Origin: Oligoflexia bacterium
Lineage (GTDB): Bacteria > Bdellovibrionota > UBA1018
Assembly (NCBI GenBank): GCA_031292385.1
Contig: JARLHE010000041.1
Coordinates: forward strand, 62,001-126,000
DNA: 64,000 nucleotides
Reading direction: 5' to 3'
In this document: positions 55,776 to 64,000 of the stretch, in pieces
How positions within the stretch are numbered: the first letter of the stretch is position 1
How the letters are laid out: every line of letters begins with the position of its first letter
The notes under the pieces: generated by a model
What the model saw: the letters and a program-made list of their open reading frames with translations, nothing else
Databases searched by the model: none
Told to the model about the DNA's origin: nothing
Position numbers and translations under genes: made by a program

Positions 55776-57582
55776 GATTGTTGTTTCGGTTCGCATTTTG
55801 TTTTCTCTGCTTGACCTGAAGATCGAGTTCCCGGTTACTCAACTCCGAAAAAACCCGTTCAGCGTCTTCTTTCGACAGCTTCTTCGATTTAAATTCCTGA
55901 TTCTGGGGCCGATCCTCGTAATGAGGGGTTTGCCCGTCTTTTTGGTCCTTTTGGTCTTTTTGATCCTTCTGATCTTGACCGTTTTTCTGATTCTGCTGCT
56001 GATTCTGTTGCTGGTCGTTTTTGCTTTGTTGGCTTTGTTGGTTCTGCTGATTCTGCTGTTTCTGCTGAGGCGGCTGCTTTTGCCCCAGAAGCTCCAGATT
56101 CTTCCGAGCATCGGCCTCAAGCTTCGAATCGCGGCTCGCCTTGGAAGCCTCGATCGCTCCCAAATATGACCGCAAGGCGTTTCTCTTATCGCCCTTTTTC
56201 GTAAAGGCGCCTCCCAAATTATAGAGCGATTTCGCCAGCAGCTCGGGGTTTCCGGCCGAAAGGCTACCCTGCGCGGCCTCACCCAAGCTTCTGATCGCGG
56301 CATCGGCATCGCCGCTGCCGAGCTCAACCAGGCCTTGGTTGTAAAAAAGCTCCGGCCGCGAAGGCTCGCGCGCCTGCGCGGCACCGAAGTGCTGCTTGGC
56401 TTCGTCGAGCTTTCCCGCGGTATACGCTTCGACGCCCTTCTTGTTCTCCAAATAGGTATCGACCGGAGAAGCATGAGCGGATGCGGAGCCGGCCCAAGTT
56501 CCCAGCGAAAGCACGAGGATCGAAGCGTAAGCGGACGCCCCGGCAGCAGCGCCTTTGCGTCGGCTCGACAAACTCATCTCGAGCAAGAGCAGAATAATCG
56601 CGATGGCCAGAGGGATCTGAAAATGCTCCTCGTAAACCAGGTAATGGTGCTCCTGCATCTCGGTGCGCCCCATACCGCCGATTTCACGGAGAAGGTCGCC
56701 CACTTCGACCTCTCCTTCAGTCGCGTTCCAGTATTTTCCCCCCGCCGCCTCGGCAAGCCGAAGCATCTCTTTCGGACGGTAAGTACTGACCACCGACTGC
56801 CCATGACTATCGCGCTTATAGCCTTGAAGCTGGCCCGAGTCGTCGCGGACCGGAACCGGCCCACCGCGCTCGGTGCCCACGCCGAAAATGTAGAGGCGAA
56901 TACCGGCCGCCTTGAGCTTCGCCGCCATCTCATCCATGCCGCCTTCATGATCTTCGCCATCAGTCACTAGAATCACGGCCCGCGAAGGAAGCGCGGGCTG
57001 TCCACCGCGCGCCTTCGGCTCCTCGGCGCCTCGGTCCAACGCCGTGTAAGCGGTCTGAAGCGCGAGCTCGATGTCGGTGCCCTGATTGGTGATTATTTTC
57101 GGGCTTTGAATGGTCAAGGACTCGAGGACATAATCAAGATCAGTCGTCAAAGGACAAGCCAGATAAGCGCTGCCCGCGAAAGCGATCAACCCCACGCGAT
57201 CGCCGGCCAAATGATCGACGATGTTGCGGACCAGATGCTTCGCCTTCTTCAGGCGGCTCGGTACCACGTCCTCGGTTTCCATGCTGTTCGAAACATCGAG
57301 AGCGACAACCACATCCTGCCCCGACATCCGGGCGACTTCTTCATGGGTTCCCCACTGCGGCCTTGCCAGGGCGAGCAGAACAAACGCGAGCGAAGCGGCC
57401 CAAAACATCGCCTTTCGGCGCCGGGCCCCGAGATTCGCCTCCGGCGCGATCGCGCCCCAAAGCGGCTCCGTGGCGAACTTCGCGAACCGCTTTTTACGAC
57501 TCCGTTCGTCGACGAATACGTAGGTCAAAACGACCGGTACGAGCCAAAGCAACCAAAGCCAATGCGGCGACTCGAATCTCAC
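55762..57582 (-). CDS. batB: BatB-BatC fusion: von Willebrand A domain plus TPR and Q/N-rich tail
   Basis: 606 aa from GTG 57582 (GTGA overlap with batA). Two N-terminal membrane helices, a vWA domain with metal-site motif DVSNS (about residue 93), a helix at about 305-325, then a second hydrophobic segment and TPR repeats of BatC type (YNQGLVELGSGDADAAIRSLG). The C-terminus from about 500 is very rich in Gln, Asn and Lys with QKD units repeated (NQKNGQDQKDQKDQKD). In many genomes BatB and BatC are separate; here one chain carries both. Confidence 0.9.
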   Translation of the reverse strand: MRFESPHWLWLLWLVPVVLTYVFVDERSRKKRFAKFATEPLWGAIAPEANLGARRRKAMFWAASLAFVLLALARPQWGTHEEVARMSGQDVVVALDVSNSMETEDVVPSRLKKAKHLVRNIVDHLAGDRVGLIAFAGSAYLACPLTTDLDYVLESLTIQSPKIITNQGTDIELALQTAYTALDRGAEEPKARGGQPALPSRAVILVTDGEDHEGGMDEMAAKLKAAGIRLYIFGVGTERGGPVPVRDDSGQLQGYKRDSHGQSVVSTYRPKEMLRLAEAAGGKYWNATEGEVEVGDLLREIGGMGRTEMQEHHYLVYEEHFQIPLAIAIILLLLEMSLSSRRKGAAAGASAYASILVLSLGTWAGSASAHASPVDTYLENKKGVEAYTAGKLDEAKQHFGAAQAREPSRPELFYNQGLVELGSGDADAAIRSLGEAAQGSLSAGNPELLAKSLYNLGGAFTKKGDKRNALRSYLGAIEASKASRDSKLEADARKNLELLGQKQPPQQKQQNQQNQQSQQSKNDQQQNQQQNQKNGQDQKDQKDQKDQKDGQTPHYEDRPQNQEFKSKKLSKEDAERVFSELSNRELDLQVKQRKQNANRNNNHEDW

Positions 57583-58562
57583 GGCACTACCCTCCGCCAG
57601 CCCAGCTCGAACACCAGCCCGATCGACAAAAGGACGAAGGCCCATTTCAGCGGCAGCCCGTAATTATCGTCGTACTTCACCTTTTCGGTCGATTTGATTT
57701 CGCTCTTCTCGAGCTGATCGATTTCATGAAAAACGCCTTGGAGCGTCTCTTCGTCGGTAACGCGATAGAAACGGCCGTTGGTGACTTTCGCGATCTGCTG
57801 AAGCAGCTCCGGATTCAAAGCGTTATCAAAAAATTGGTAAGTGGTGACCGTGCCTCCGAACGGCGTCTGGGTCCGGATCGGCATTTTAACCCGGCCCTCT
57901 TTGCCAATAGCGATCGTGTAAACCCTGATGCCGTAGCCTGCCGCGATCTCCCCGGCGGTGGCCGGATCGACCTCGCCCAGGTTGTTATCGCCATCCGTCA
58001 GAAGCACGACGACGCGGCTTTTCGCTTTCGAATTCCGCAAATGACTGACAGCAAGGGCCAAGCCGTCCCCGATCGCGGTACCGTCCCGGAGCAAACCGAT
58101 ATGCGCGTCGCTCAACGCCTTCAAGACCACGCCGTAATCGAGCGTGGGAGGAGCCATGGTCAGCGGCTCGCCGCTAAAAGCCACGAAGCCGATCCGGTCG
58201 TTCTGCCGGCCTTTGACGAAATCCTCCATCGTCTGCTTGGCGATATCGATTCGCGAGCGCTCCCCCAAGTCCTCGATATTCATGCTGGCCGAAAGATCCA
58301 GCAGCATCATGATATCCACGCCACTGACCGTGCGCTCGGTGTTCCGATAGCTGGTTTGCGGGCGGGCGATCGCCACCAGCATCAGCGCAAGGCCCACGTA
58401 TTTGATGACCTGGATCATGAACTGCGGATTCCAGCTGGCCGCCTCCCGGGGAACCGGCAACGAAAACGAGACGCGAGCGGGCCTTCCCCGCCCCATCCAC
58501 CAACGGTGAAGCAGAGGAATCAGAACCAATGCCAGAAGAAAGTACCAGTCTTTAAATCTCAT
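57579..58562 (-). CDS. batA: BatA, von Willebrand A domain membrane protein
   Basis: 327 aa from ATG 58562. N-terminal helix (DWYFLLALVLIPLLHR), a second helix near 50-65, then a vWA domain with the metal-site DLSAS near residue 90 and VVVLLTDGDNNLG, and a final membrane helix (GLPLKWAFVLLSIGLVFEL). With BatB it likely forms an inner-membrane complex controlled by MoxR. It begins 10 bp after the DUF4381-like gene. Confidence 0.92.
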   Translation of the reverse strand: MRFKDWYFLLALVLIPLLHRWWMGRGRPARVSFSLPVPREAASWNPQFMIQVIKYVGLALMLVAIARPQTSYRNTERTVSGVDIMMLLDLSASMNIEDLGERSRIDIAKQTMEDFVKGRQNDRIGFVAFSGEPLTMAPPTLDYGVVLKALSDAHIGLLRDGTAIGDGLALAVSHLRNSKAKSRVVVLLTDGDNNLGEVDPATAGEIAAGYGIRVYTIAIGKEGRVKMPIRTQTPFGGTVTTYQFFDNALNPELLQQIAKVTNGRFYRVTDEETLQGVFHEIDQLEKSEIKSTEKVKYDDNYGLPLKWAFVLLSIGLVFELGWRRVVP

Positions 58563-58572
58563 CTGAAACTTT

Positions 58573-59604
58573 TCACGTGATGACCTTGCGCTTTCGGGTC
58601 GCAAGCACGAACCTTCGGGCGGTCGGAACGAATTGCGCCGCCTCCTCGGAAGTCGGGATATGATCCGCGAACTTCACCCGATCCAGGGACTCGAAAAGCG
58701 CTTTCAGGTTCGCGAGCTGTCCTGAATCGAAAGTCGAGGCGAAGCCTTCGGTCATGCTTCCAAGACGCGATAAAATCTCGCTCGTGGTGCATTCCGGGGC
58801 ATCGAACCCGTAACGTCCGCCGATGTAACTCTTCAAAATTTCGGAAACCCGAAACGAATGCTTCTTGAACTCGCCTTTCAACAGCAAATCAGACTTCTCG
58901 GCCTGTAACAATGCCGCGAGCGCCGCTTCGTCCTCCGAGAGCGGCGGGGCGGCCGGCGCGGGCGGCAACTGCTTGGACCGCGATTTGCTCCAACGGTAGA
59001 GCGCGAAAAAAAGGCCACCGAGCAAAAGAGCTCCGATGAAGCTCACCGAGACGATCACCCAGGTCGGAAACGCGATCATCGCCGGCGGCTGCAAGGGCGC
59101 CGCCTCTTGCGGCTTCGGGTCGCTGCCGGAAATAGCGGAGGCCACGGTGATCGAAAACGGATTAGTCCGGGCGATCGCCTTCTTTTCGGGCAAAGCTACG
59201 ATTGCAAGCGACGGCAAAGTCAGGGAGCCCGCACGAATCGGAACGACCGTCGCGGTGAGCCCCTGGCCCGCCGCCGTCACCTTTTCGATCTCCAGCCCCT
59301 GGTCTTCCAAAGAAGCGCTCCCGGGCGGCAACAACAACGAAAGGCTTTGCGCCGTCACTGCCGGCGGAAGAGTGATGGAACCGATCGAGAGGTCGAAAGC
59401 ATCTCCCACGCGCGCAACCTGAGGGCTTGCCGGATTTCCGCCGGCCAGCCGCTCGAAATCATAAGCGGTCAAACGCAAAAAATCATCAGACGCCGGCGAA
59501 GGCGAAACCAGCGCGGCCGGGCTCTGAGCGGCCGGCCCGGGATCGCTCGCGCAAGCAAGCGCAGGCGTGAACAGCGCGACGAGAGCAAATAATGCTTTTC
59601 TCAT
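58573..59604 (-). CDS. Membrane protein of the Bat cluster, DUF4381-like
   Basis: 343 aa from ATG 59604 (ATGA overlap with the DUF58 gene); the longer frame is a shadow. A signal peptide (ALFALVALFTPALACA), a beta-rich periplasmic part, one membrane helix (about 170-190, WVIVSVSFIGALLLGGLFFAL) and a cytoplasmic helical domain with the segment LKSYIGGRYGFDAPECTTSEILSR (longer than usual) that recalls DUF4381/BatD-tail proteins. It stands between DUF58 and batA, so it probably belongs to the MoxR-linked complex. Confidence 0.7.
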   Translation of the reverse strand: MRKALFALVALFTPALACASDPGPAAQSPAALVSPSPASDDFLRLTAYDFERLAGGNPASPQVARVGDAFDLSIGSITLPPAVTAQSLSLLLPPGSASLEDQGLEIEKVTAAGQGLTATVVPIRAGSLTLPSLAIVALPEKKAIARTNPFSITVASAISGSDPKPQEAAPLQPPAMIAFPTWVIVSVSFIGALLLGGLFFALYRWSKSRSKQLPPAPAAPPLSEDEAALAALLQAEKSDLLLKGEFKKHSFRVSEILKSYIGGRYGFDAPECTTSEILSRLGSMTEGFASTFDSGQLANLKALFESLDRVKFADHIPTSEEAAQFVPTARRFVLATRKRKVIT

Positions 59605-60482
59605 CTTTTCCGCCTTTTCGCGCGGATTCGAAAGAACCGGATCACGGCCTCCGCGTAATCCTCTTGCGTCGAAATCCGGAGCGACTCCACGTTGCCCGCG
59701 CGCAGCGCCTGCAAGGTTTGCGCATCTTGAACGGCAACCCACTCTTTGTGCCACTTTTTGAAAGCGTAAGAGCCGGTATCCACCAGGCGCTCTTCCCCGG
59801 TCTCGGGGTCGGCGAGCAGGATTTGGCCCACGTCCGGAATCTCGCGCTCCCGCTGATCGGCGATCGAGATCGCGATCAAGTCATGGCGACGCCCCAGGCG
59901 GTTCAACGCCGACTCGTAGCCCTTCGCGATGAAATCACTGATCACGAAAACGACCCCGCTATGCTTCATGATCCGGCCGGCGGCATCAAGGGCGCCCCGA
60001 AGGTTGGTGCCCGAGCTGGTCGAACGATGGCTTAAAATTTCGCGGATAATGCGCAAGACGTGCTTCTGGCCTTTTTGAGGAGGGATGATGAGCTCGACGT
60101 CACCGGCGAACAGCAACGCGCCCACCTTGTCGCCGGAGTGCATCGCCGCATAAGCGAGCATCCCGCCGATCTCGGCCGCGGCCTCGGCTTTCAGCTTGCC
60201 GGCCGAGCCGAAATCGCCGGATTTCGAGACATCGACCACGAGGAAGACCGTGAGCTCGCGCTCCTCTTCGTATTTTTTGATCATCGGATCGCGCGAGCGG
60301 GCGGAAACCTTCCAATCGATATGACGAATATCATCGCCTTCCACGTAAAGCCGGTGCTCGGAAAACTGCATGCCCTGGCCTTTGAAGTGGCTTTTATACT
60401 GGCCGGACATGACGTCACTGACCATCTTGCGGGTGGCGATCTCTATTCTATGGACCTTCTTAAGGAGCTCTTCCGACAACAA
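59601..60482 (-). CDS. DUF58 domain protein with vWA-like fold
   Basis: 293 aa, TTG start chosen because the DUF58 core begins at once (LLKKVHRIEIATRKMV). The hallmark GQGMQFSEHRLYVEGDDIRHIDWK is present, and the vWA metal site reads DVSKS near residue 100. Such proteins are partners of MoxR ATPases. It lies 22 bp after moxR. Confidence 0.93.
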   Translation of the reverse strand: MLSEELLKKVHRIEIATRKMVSDVMSGQYKSHFKGQGMQFSEHRLYVEGDDIRHIDWKVSARSRDPMIKKYEEERELTVFLVVDVSKSGDFGSAGKLKAEAAAEIGGMLAYAAMHSGDKVGALLFAGDVELIIPPQKGQKHVLRIIREILSHRSTSSGTNLRGALDAAGRIMKHSGVVFVISDFIAKGYESALNRLGRRHDLIAISIADQREREIPDVGQILLADPETGEERLVDTGSYAFKKWHKEWVAVQDAQTLQALRAGNVESLRISTQEDYAEAVIRFFRIRAKRRKR

Positions 60483-60504
60483 GCGACAGATTCCCTCTTA
60501 GAGC

Positions 60505-61497
60505 CTAAGGGACTTCGACTTGTTCGAGGATCTTTCGCACGATCTGCTCGCTGTCGATTCCCTCTGCTTCGGCTTCGAACGAAACCAAAATTCGGTGGCG
60601 CAAAACATCGTATGCGATCGTCTTCACGTCTTCCGGAGTCACGAAACCGCGATGATTAATGAACGCATTGGCGCGGCTCGCGCGCGCGAGCCCCAAAGTC
60701 GCGCGAGGCGAAGCGCCTACCGAGATCTGCTGCTTCAGCTGCGGCAGGCCTACTTTTTCCGGAAAACGCGTCGCGAAGATGATCGCCAAAATGTAATCCT
60801 TCAGCTTCTCATCCATGTAAATGCGCGAGCAGACTTCGCGGGCGTCGAGAATCGTCTGGGGATGGCAAACCTTCGCCGCCTTCGGCGGGGTCACGCCGGA
60901 CATCCGGTTCAAAATGCTCTTCTCTTCGGTCATCGTCGGGTAGCCGACTTTGATCTTGAAGAGGAAACGGTCAAGCTGAGCCTCGGGAAGCGGATACGTT
61001 CCCTCCTGCTCGATCGGGTTCTGGGTCGCCAAGACGCAGAAAGGATCGATCATCGGATAAGTCGTCTCGCCGATCGTGACCTGATGCTCGCCCATCGCCT
61101 CGAGCAAGGCGCTTTGCACTTTGGCGGGCGCGCGGTTGATTTCGTCGGCCAGGACCAAATTCGTGAAAACTGGGCCTTTTCTCGCGGTAAAATCACCCGT
61201 TTTTTGATTGAAGATCATCGTGCCGATCAGATCCGCGGGCAGGAGATCGGGCGTGAATTGAATGCGCTGAAAATCGGCATGGATAATATCGGCCAGCGTC
61301 TTGATCGTCAGGGTCTTCGCGAGTCCCGGCAGGCCCTCCAGCAAGACATGGCCGTCGCATAAGAGCGCGAGGAGCAGCCGCTCGAGAAGAACTCTCTGGC
61401 CGACGATCACCTTGGAAGCTTCGGTTAAGATCGCGTCCACGAACGCGCTTTTCTGTTTGATCTCTTCAGTAAGGGATTGGACGTCTACGCTGGGCAT
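60505..61497 (-). CDS. moxR: MoxR-family AAA+ ATPase
   Basis: 330 aa from ATG 61497 (12 residues shorter than the full frame). Walker A is the MoxR type GLPGLAKT, Walker B LVLADEINRAPAKVQ, with sensor 1 ATQNPIEQEGTYPLPEAQLDRF. It is thought to act as a chaperone-like ATPase that loads metal or changes the state of vWA-domain proteins. It is the first gene of the cluster moxR-DUF58-DUF4381-batA-batBC-batD. Confidence 0.96.
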   Translation of the reverse strand: MPSVDVQSLTEEIKQKSAFVDAILTEASKVIVGQRVLLERLLLALLCDGHVLLEGLPGLAKTLTIKTLADIIHADFQRIQFTPDLLPADLIGTMIFNQKTGDFTARKGPVFTNLVLADEINRAPAKVQSALLEAMGEHQVTIGETTYPMIDPFCVLATQNPIEQEGTYPLPEAQLDRFLFKIKVGYPTMTEEKSILNRMSGVTPPKAAKVCHPQTILDAREVCSRIYMDEKLKDYILAIIFATRFPEKVGLPQLKQQISVGASPRATLGLARASRANAFINHRGFVTPEDVKTIAYDVLRHRILVSFEAEAEGIDSEQIVRKILEQVEVP

Positions 61498-61633
61498 AGC
61501 GCTGAGTATAGACTGCTTGCGTGACGGGCTCAATCAGATCCCATGACAGATCCCATGGCACATCCACGCGTCAAAGCAGGCGACAAGACGTTGACGGTCA
61601 GGCGGCCGCGTCATGACCGCCGGCCACGACTAC

Positions 61634-62002
61634 CTACGGTTTATAGATCGCGAGAGCCGCCGCGAGCCCCGCCAAAATGAAAGTCGCCAACCAAATGAGC
61701 GGCGCTCTCTTCGGCATTCTCCGGGCAAGCGCGACCATTCCGCCCAGAACCAGCCAGATCCCCAGCTTTCCGGCGATCCAAGGTTGATTCGTGGGAATTT
61801 GCAGCCTCGCAAGCATCCCGAAACCGGCGATCAAAATAATCAAGAGACCGAATCCGTGAGTGGCTGCCGCGAGCTTTCTCGCCGGATGCGCGGCGTTCGC
61901 GCCGGAATTCACCCACGAAAACATGGAAACCGCGATCAACCCGCTCACCGCCATCAATGCGCCGACAATATGAAGAACTTTATACGCCTCGAAAGAAAGC
62001 AT
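61634..62002 (-). CDS. Small integral membrane protein, four helices
   Basis: 122 aa from ATG 62002. Four membrane segments (HIVGALMAVSGLIAVSMFSW, FGLLIILIAGFGML, GKLGIWLVLGGMVALA, LATFILAGLAAALAI). It has an invariant-looking His in the first helix and another (THGFG) at the second, a pattern of small haem- or copper-linked membrane proteins such as SirB2/CopD-like, but I do not recognise the family firmly. It lies 17 bp after dnaB. Confidence 0.7.
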   Translation of the reverse strand: MLSFEAYKVLHIVGALMAVSGLIAVSMFSWVNSGANAAHPARKLAAATHGFGLLIILIAGFGMLARLQIPTNQPWIAGKLGIWLVLGGMVALARRMPKRAPLIWLATFILAGLAAALAIYKP

Positions 62003-62019
62003 CGAAATCACCTCAGGAA

Positions 62020-63504
62020 TTAAAGACCGACGTCGTCCGCCTTGTAAGAACGGGTTGTGTTGTTAGAAGGAACCGGACTGCCCGGCGCATTATTCGCAAG
62101 ATTCGCGAACAAGGTGTACTCCGCGAGCCAAGCCAGGCGGACGGTCGCCGTCTCGCCCGCGCGATGCTTGGCGACGATCAGCTCGGCGATGCCGCGATCC
62201 TCGGTTTCCTTGTTGTACACTTCATCACGATAGATAAAAGCGACGATGTCGGCGTCCTGCTCGATAGCGCCCGACTCGCGCAAATCCGAAAGCATCGGCC
62301 GCTTGTTCGGACGGCTTTCCACGCCGCGATTCAGCTGGGAGAGCGCGATGATCGGCACGCGCAGCTCTTTGGCCAGGTTTTTCAGGTTTCGGCTGATTTC
62401 CGAGATTTCCCGCTCGCGCGAACCGTCGCCCTTGGACGCGTTTTTCGTCCCCTTCATGAGCTGAAGATAGTCGACCACGATCAGGTCCACGCGTTTTTCG
62501 GTGGCAAGAAGACGGCGACATCGCGCCCGGATATCCATCACCGTCAAGTCGCCCGAATCATCGATGAAAATCTTGGACTTCGAAAGCTGGTCCGCCGCCC
62601 GCGCCAGGCGCGCCCAATCGTCGGCACCGCTGAGGCGCCCGATCTTCAAGCGCTTCGAGTCGATACGGCTCATCATCGAAAGAAAGCGGAAGCCGATTTC
62701 CTCTTTCGACATTTCGAGAGAGAAAATCGCCACCACGTTGGAGCTGGTTGACGCGATATTGTTCGCGGCCGAAATGAAGAGCGAGGTTTTACCCATCGCC
62801 GGACGAGCGGCAAGAATCACCAGCTGGCCGGGCCGCAAACCACTGGTCAGCGCATCCAGCTCGCTGAAGCCGGTGGCAAGGCCGACGACCTCGCTCTTGT
62901 GCTGGCTCATTTCCTCGATGCTATGCATGTTCTCGAGGAGAATATCGTTCATCGACGCGAAGGACTTCGTCAGCTTCGTATCCGAAATGCCGAAAATCTT
63001 GCGTTCGGCATCATCCAGGAACGCTTCCGTATCCTCAATGCCGTCAAAAGCATCGGCCTGGATCTCGGAAGTGGTTTCGATCACCCGGCGAAGCAACGCC
63101 TTCTCGCGAACGATTTTCGCGTAGTAAACCACGTTGCTGACGGCGAAGCTGTCATCGAAGAGGCTCGTCAGAGTGGCCGTTCCCCCGACCGCTTCAAACC
63201 ATCCGCGATTTCGAAGCGCCGAGGTCAACGTCACTAAATCGGCGGGCTCACCGCGCTCGCTGAGGCCGACAACCGCTTCGAAAATTTTCTGATGGGACGC
63301 GCGATAAAAGTCACGAGGCTCGAGCCCCACTTCCAAAACACGATGAATCCCCTCGTTATTCAGAAGTACGGCACCGAGAACGGAGCGTTCCGCTTCGATA
63401 TTATGGGGCGGCAGGCGCCCCTTGCCATAAGTCGGGGAGTCCGAGTCAGAAGACTGCGTCGAGCTCGCGCGCTGTTGTAAGCTTTGATCCGCTTCGTTGA
63501 TCAA
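62020..63504 (-). CDS. dnaB: Replicative DNA helicase DnaB
   Basis: 494 aa. The N-terminal domain (PPHNIEAERSVLGAVLLNNEG) is followed by a linker and the RecA-like domain with Walker A ARPAMGKTSLFIS, Walker B LIVVDYLQLM and arginine finger region HRAGETATVRL. A short acidic N-terminal extension of about 33 residues precedes the core. The ATG overlaps the rplI stop by 4 bp; rplI-dnaB is a common proteobacterial order. Confidence 0.98.
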   Translation of the reverse strand: MINEADQSLQQRASSTQSSDSDSPTYGKGRLPPHNIEAERSVLGAVLLNNEGIHRVLEVGLEPRDFYRASHQKIFEAVVGLSERGEPADLVTLTSALRNRGWFEAVGGTATLTSLFDDSFAVSNVVYYAKIVREKALLRRVIETTSEIQADAFDGIEDTEAFLDDAERKIFGISDTKLTKSFASMNDILLENMHSIEEMSQHKSEVVGLATGFSELDALTSGLRPGQLVILAARPAMGKTSLFISAANNIASTSSNVVAIFSLEMSKEEIGFRFLSMMSRIDSKRLKIGRLSGADDWARLARAADQLSKSKIFIDDSGDLTVMDIRARCRRLLATEKRVDLIVVDYLQLMKGTKNASKGDGSREREISEISRNLKNLAKELRVPIIALSQLNRGVESRPNKRPMLSDLRESGAIEQDADIVAFIYRDEVYNKETEDRGIAELIVAKHRAGETATVRLAWLAEYTLFANLANNAPGSPVPSNNTTRSYKADDVGL

Positions 63505-63947
63505 TCTTCTTTAACCACCCAGACCTTCATCGTGGCAATCACTTCTGGTTCAAGACGAACCTCGACAGGATGCACACCCAAGGCCTTGATGGGATGTTCG
63601 AGCTGAATCATGCGTTTTTCAACCACAAAACCAGCCTTCTTCAAGCTGTCAGCAATATCGCTGGTGCTCACCGAACCGAAAAGCTTATCGCCTTCGCCCA
63701 CTTTGCGGGAAATGGTGCAAGAATAGTCGGCCAATTTTTTCGCCAACTCTTCTGCGGTGCTGCGAGCCGCGAGACGCTTCTTCTCGAGCGAACGCTTATG
63801 ATGTTCGATTGCCGTGATGTTAGCGGCATCCGCGGCGGCCACCAGCTTACGGGGCAACAAATAGTTACGGGCGTAACCGTCCGTAACATTTACGAGATCG
63901 CCGATACGGCCCAAGTTTTCAACGTTTTCGAGTAAGATCACCTGCAT
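63501..63947 (-). CDS. rplI: 50S ribosomal protein L9
   Basis: 148 aa. The N-terminal domain reads MQVILLENVENLGRIGD and YARNYLLPRKLV, followed by the long connecting helix and the C-terminal domain. GGAG precedes the ATG. A ribosomal or replication gene probably lies further upstream, outside the window. Confidence 0.98.
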   Translation of the reverse strand: MQVILLENVENLGRIGDLVNVTDGYARNYLLPRKLVAAADAANITAIEHHKRSLEKKRLAARSTAEELAKKLADYSCTISRKVGEGDKLFGSVSTSDIADSLKKAGFVVEKRMIQLEHPIKALGVHPVEVRLEPEVIATMKVWVVKED

Positions 63948-64000
63948 AATAACGCTCCGTCAATTTTAAAAAGAGATGCTACGTTTGCCTGAATTTGGCG

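Noticed and set aside
55910..56090. Short tandem repeats resembling a CRISPR array
   Set aside because: The repeats are in frame, 9 bp long without spacers, and encode the QKD tail of the BatB-BatC protein.
61498..61633. Terminator between the small membrane protein gene and moxR
   Set aside because: A CGGTCA/TGACCG pair and a GATCCCATG direct repeat are present, but there is no T-run and the stem is short.

Overview
The window (64 kb, GC-rich, no rRNA or tRNA seen) looks like the chromosome of a Gram-negative bacterium from the former Deltaproteobacteria, most likely Bdellovibrionota or a Myxococcota-like relative. The evidence is: outer-membrane machinery (TamA/TamB, beta-barrel proteins, a PBP1B-type synthase); a type IVa pilus locus that carries the Myxococcus-style PilG/PilH/PilI ABC transporter genes and a pilB-pilT-pilC-pilR order; a type III glutamine synthetase; and a lone FliL-like gene. 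The lineage is an inference, because no phylogenetic marker was compared. No stretch without a gene exceeds about 220 bases.

Layout. 1-5.6 kb: a translationally coupled M16 peptidase pair and an epimerase (minus strand), then a PhnP-like metallo-hydrolase and alanine dehydrogenase (plus). 5.8-17.1 kb: envelope and signalling genes, namely FliL-like, response regulator with a probable PilZ-type domain, a beta-barrel protein, PBP1B, an SH3/beta-barrel protein, a CHASE2 histidine kinase with its sigma54 response regulator, and a PpiC isomerase. 17.1-19.1 kb: a QEGLA-motif putative metallopeptidase and an unknown helical protein. 19.1-31.2 kb (minus): rpsI, rplM, tamA, tamB, TPR protein, accC, accB, efp, TPR protein. 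31.2-50.1 kb: the pilus region. It holds pilQ-pilP-pilO-pilN-pilM with 4-bp overlaps, a FimT-like protein without a prepilin signal, pilD, pilI/pilH/pilG-like genes, pilA on the plus strand, two GT-C-like membrane proteins, a truncated PilR-like ATPase, pilC, pilT and pilB. 50.2-53.7 kb: ribF, a Cys-cluster protein and type III glutamine synthetase. 53.8-61.5 kb: a Bat/aerotolerance cluster (moxR, DUF58, DUF4381-like, batA, a batB-batC fusion, batD). 61.6-64 kb: a small membrane protein, dnaB and rplI.

How they fit together. The pilus genes form a near-complete type IVa assembly, retraction and secretion apparatus. Its regulatory part is unusual: the PilR-like protein has neither receiver domain nor recognition helix, and no PilS is present. 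A strong intrinsic terminator sits inside the first codons of the gene after pilA. Two glycosyltransferase-like membrane proteins flank the pilin and suggest pilin glycosylation. Between genes near the left end lies a small family of palindromic elements; two copies keep the same loop while their stems differ by compensatory changes.
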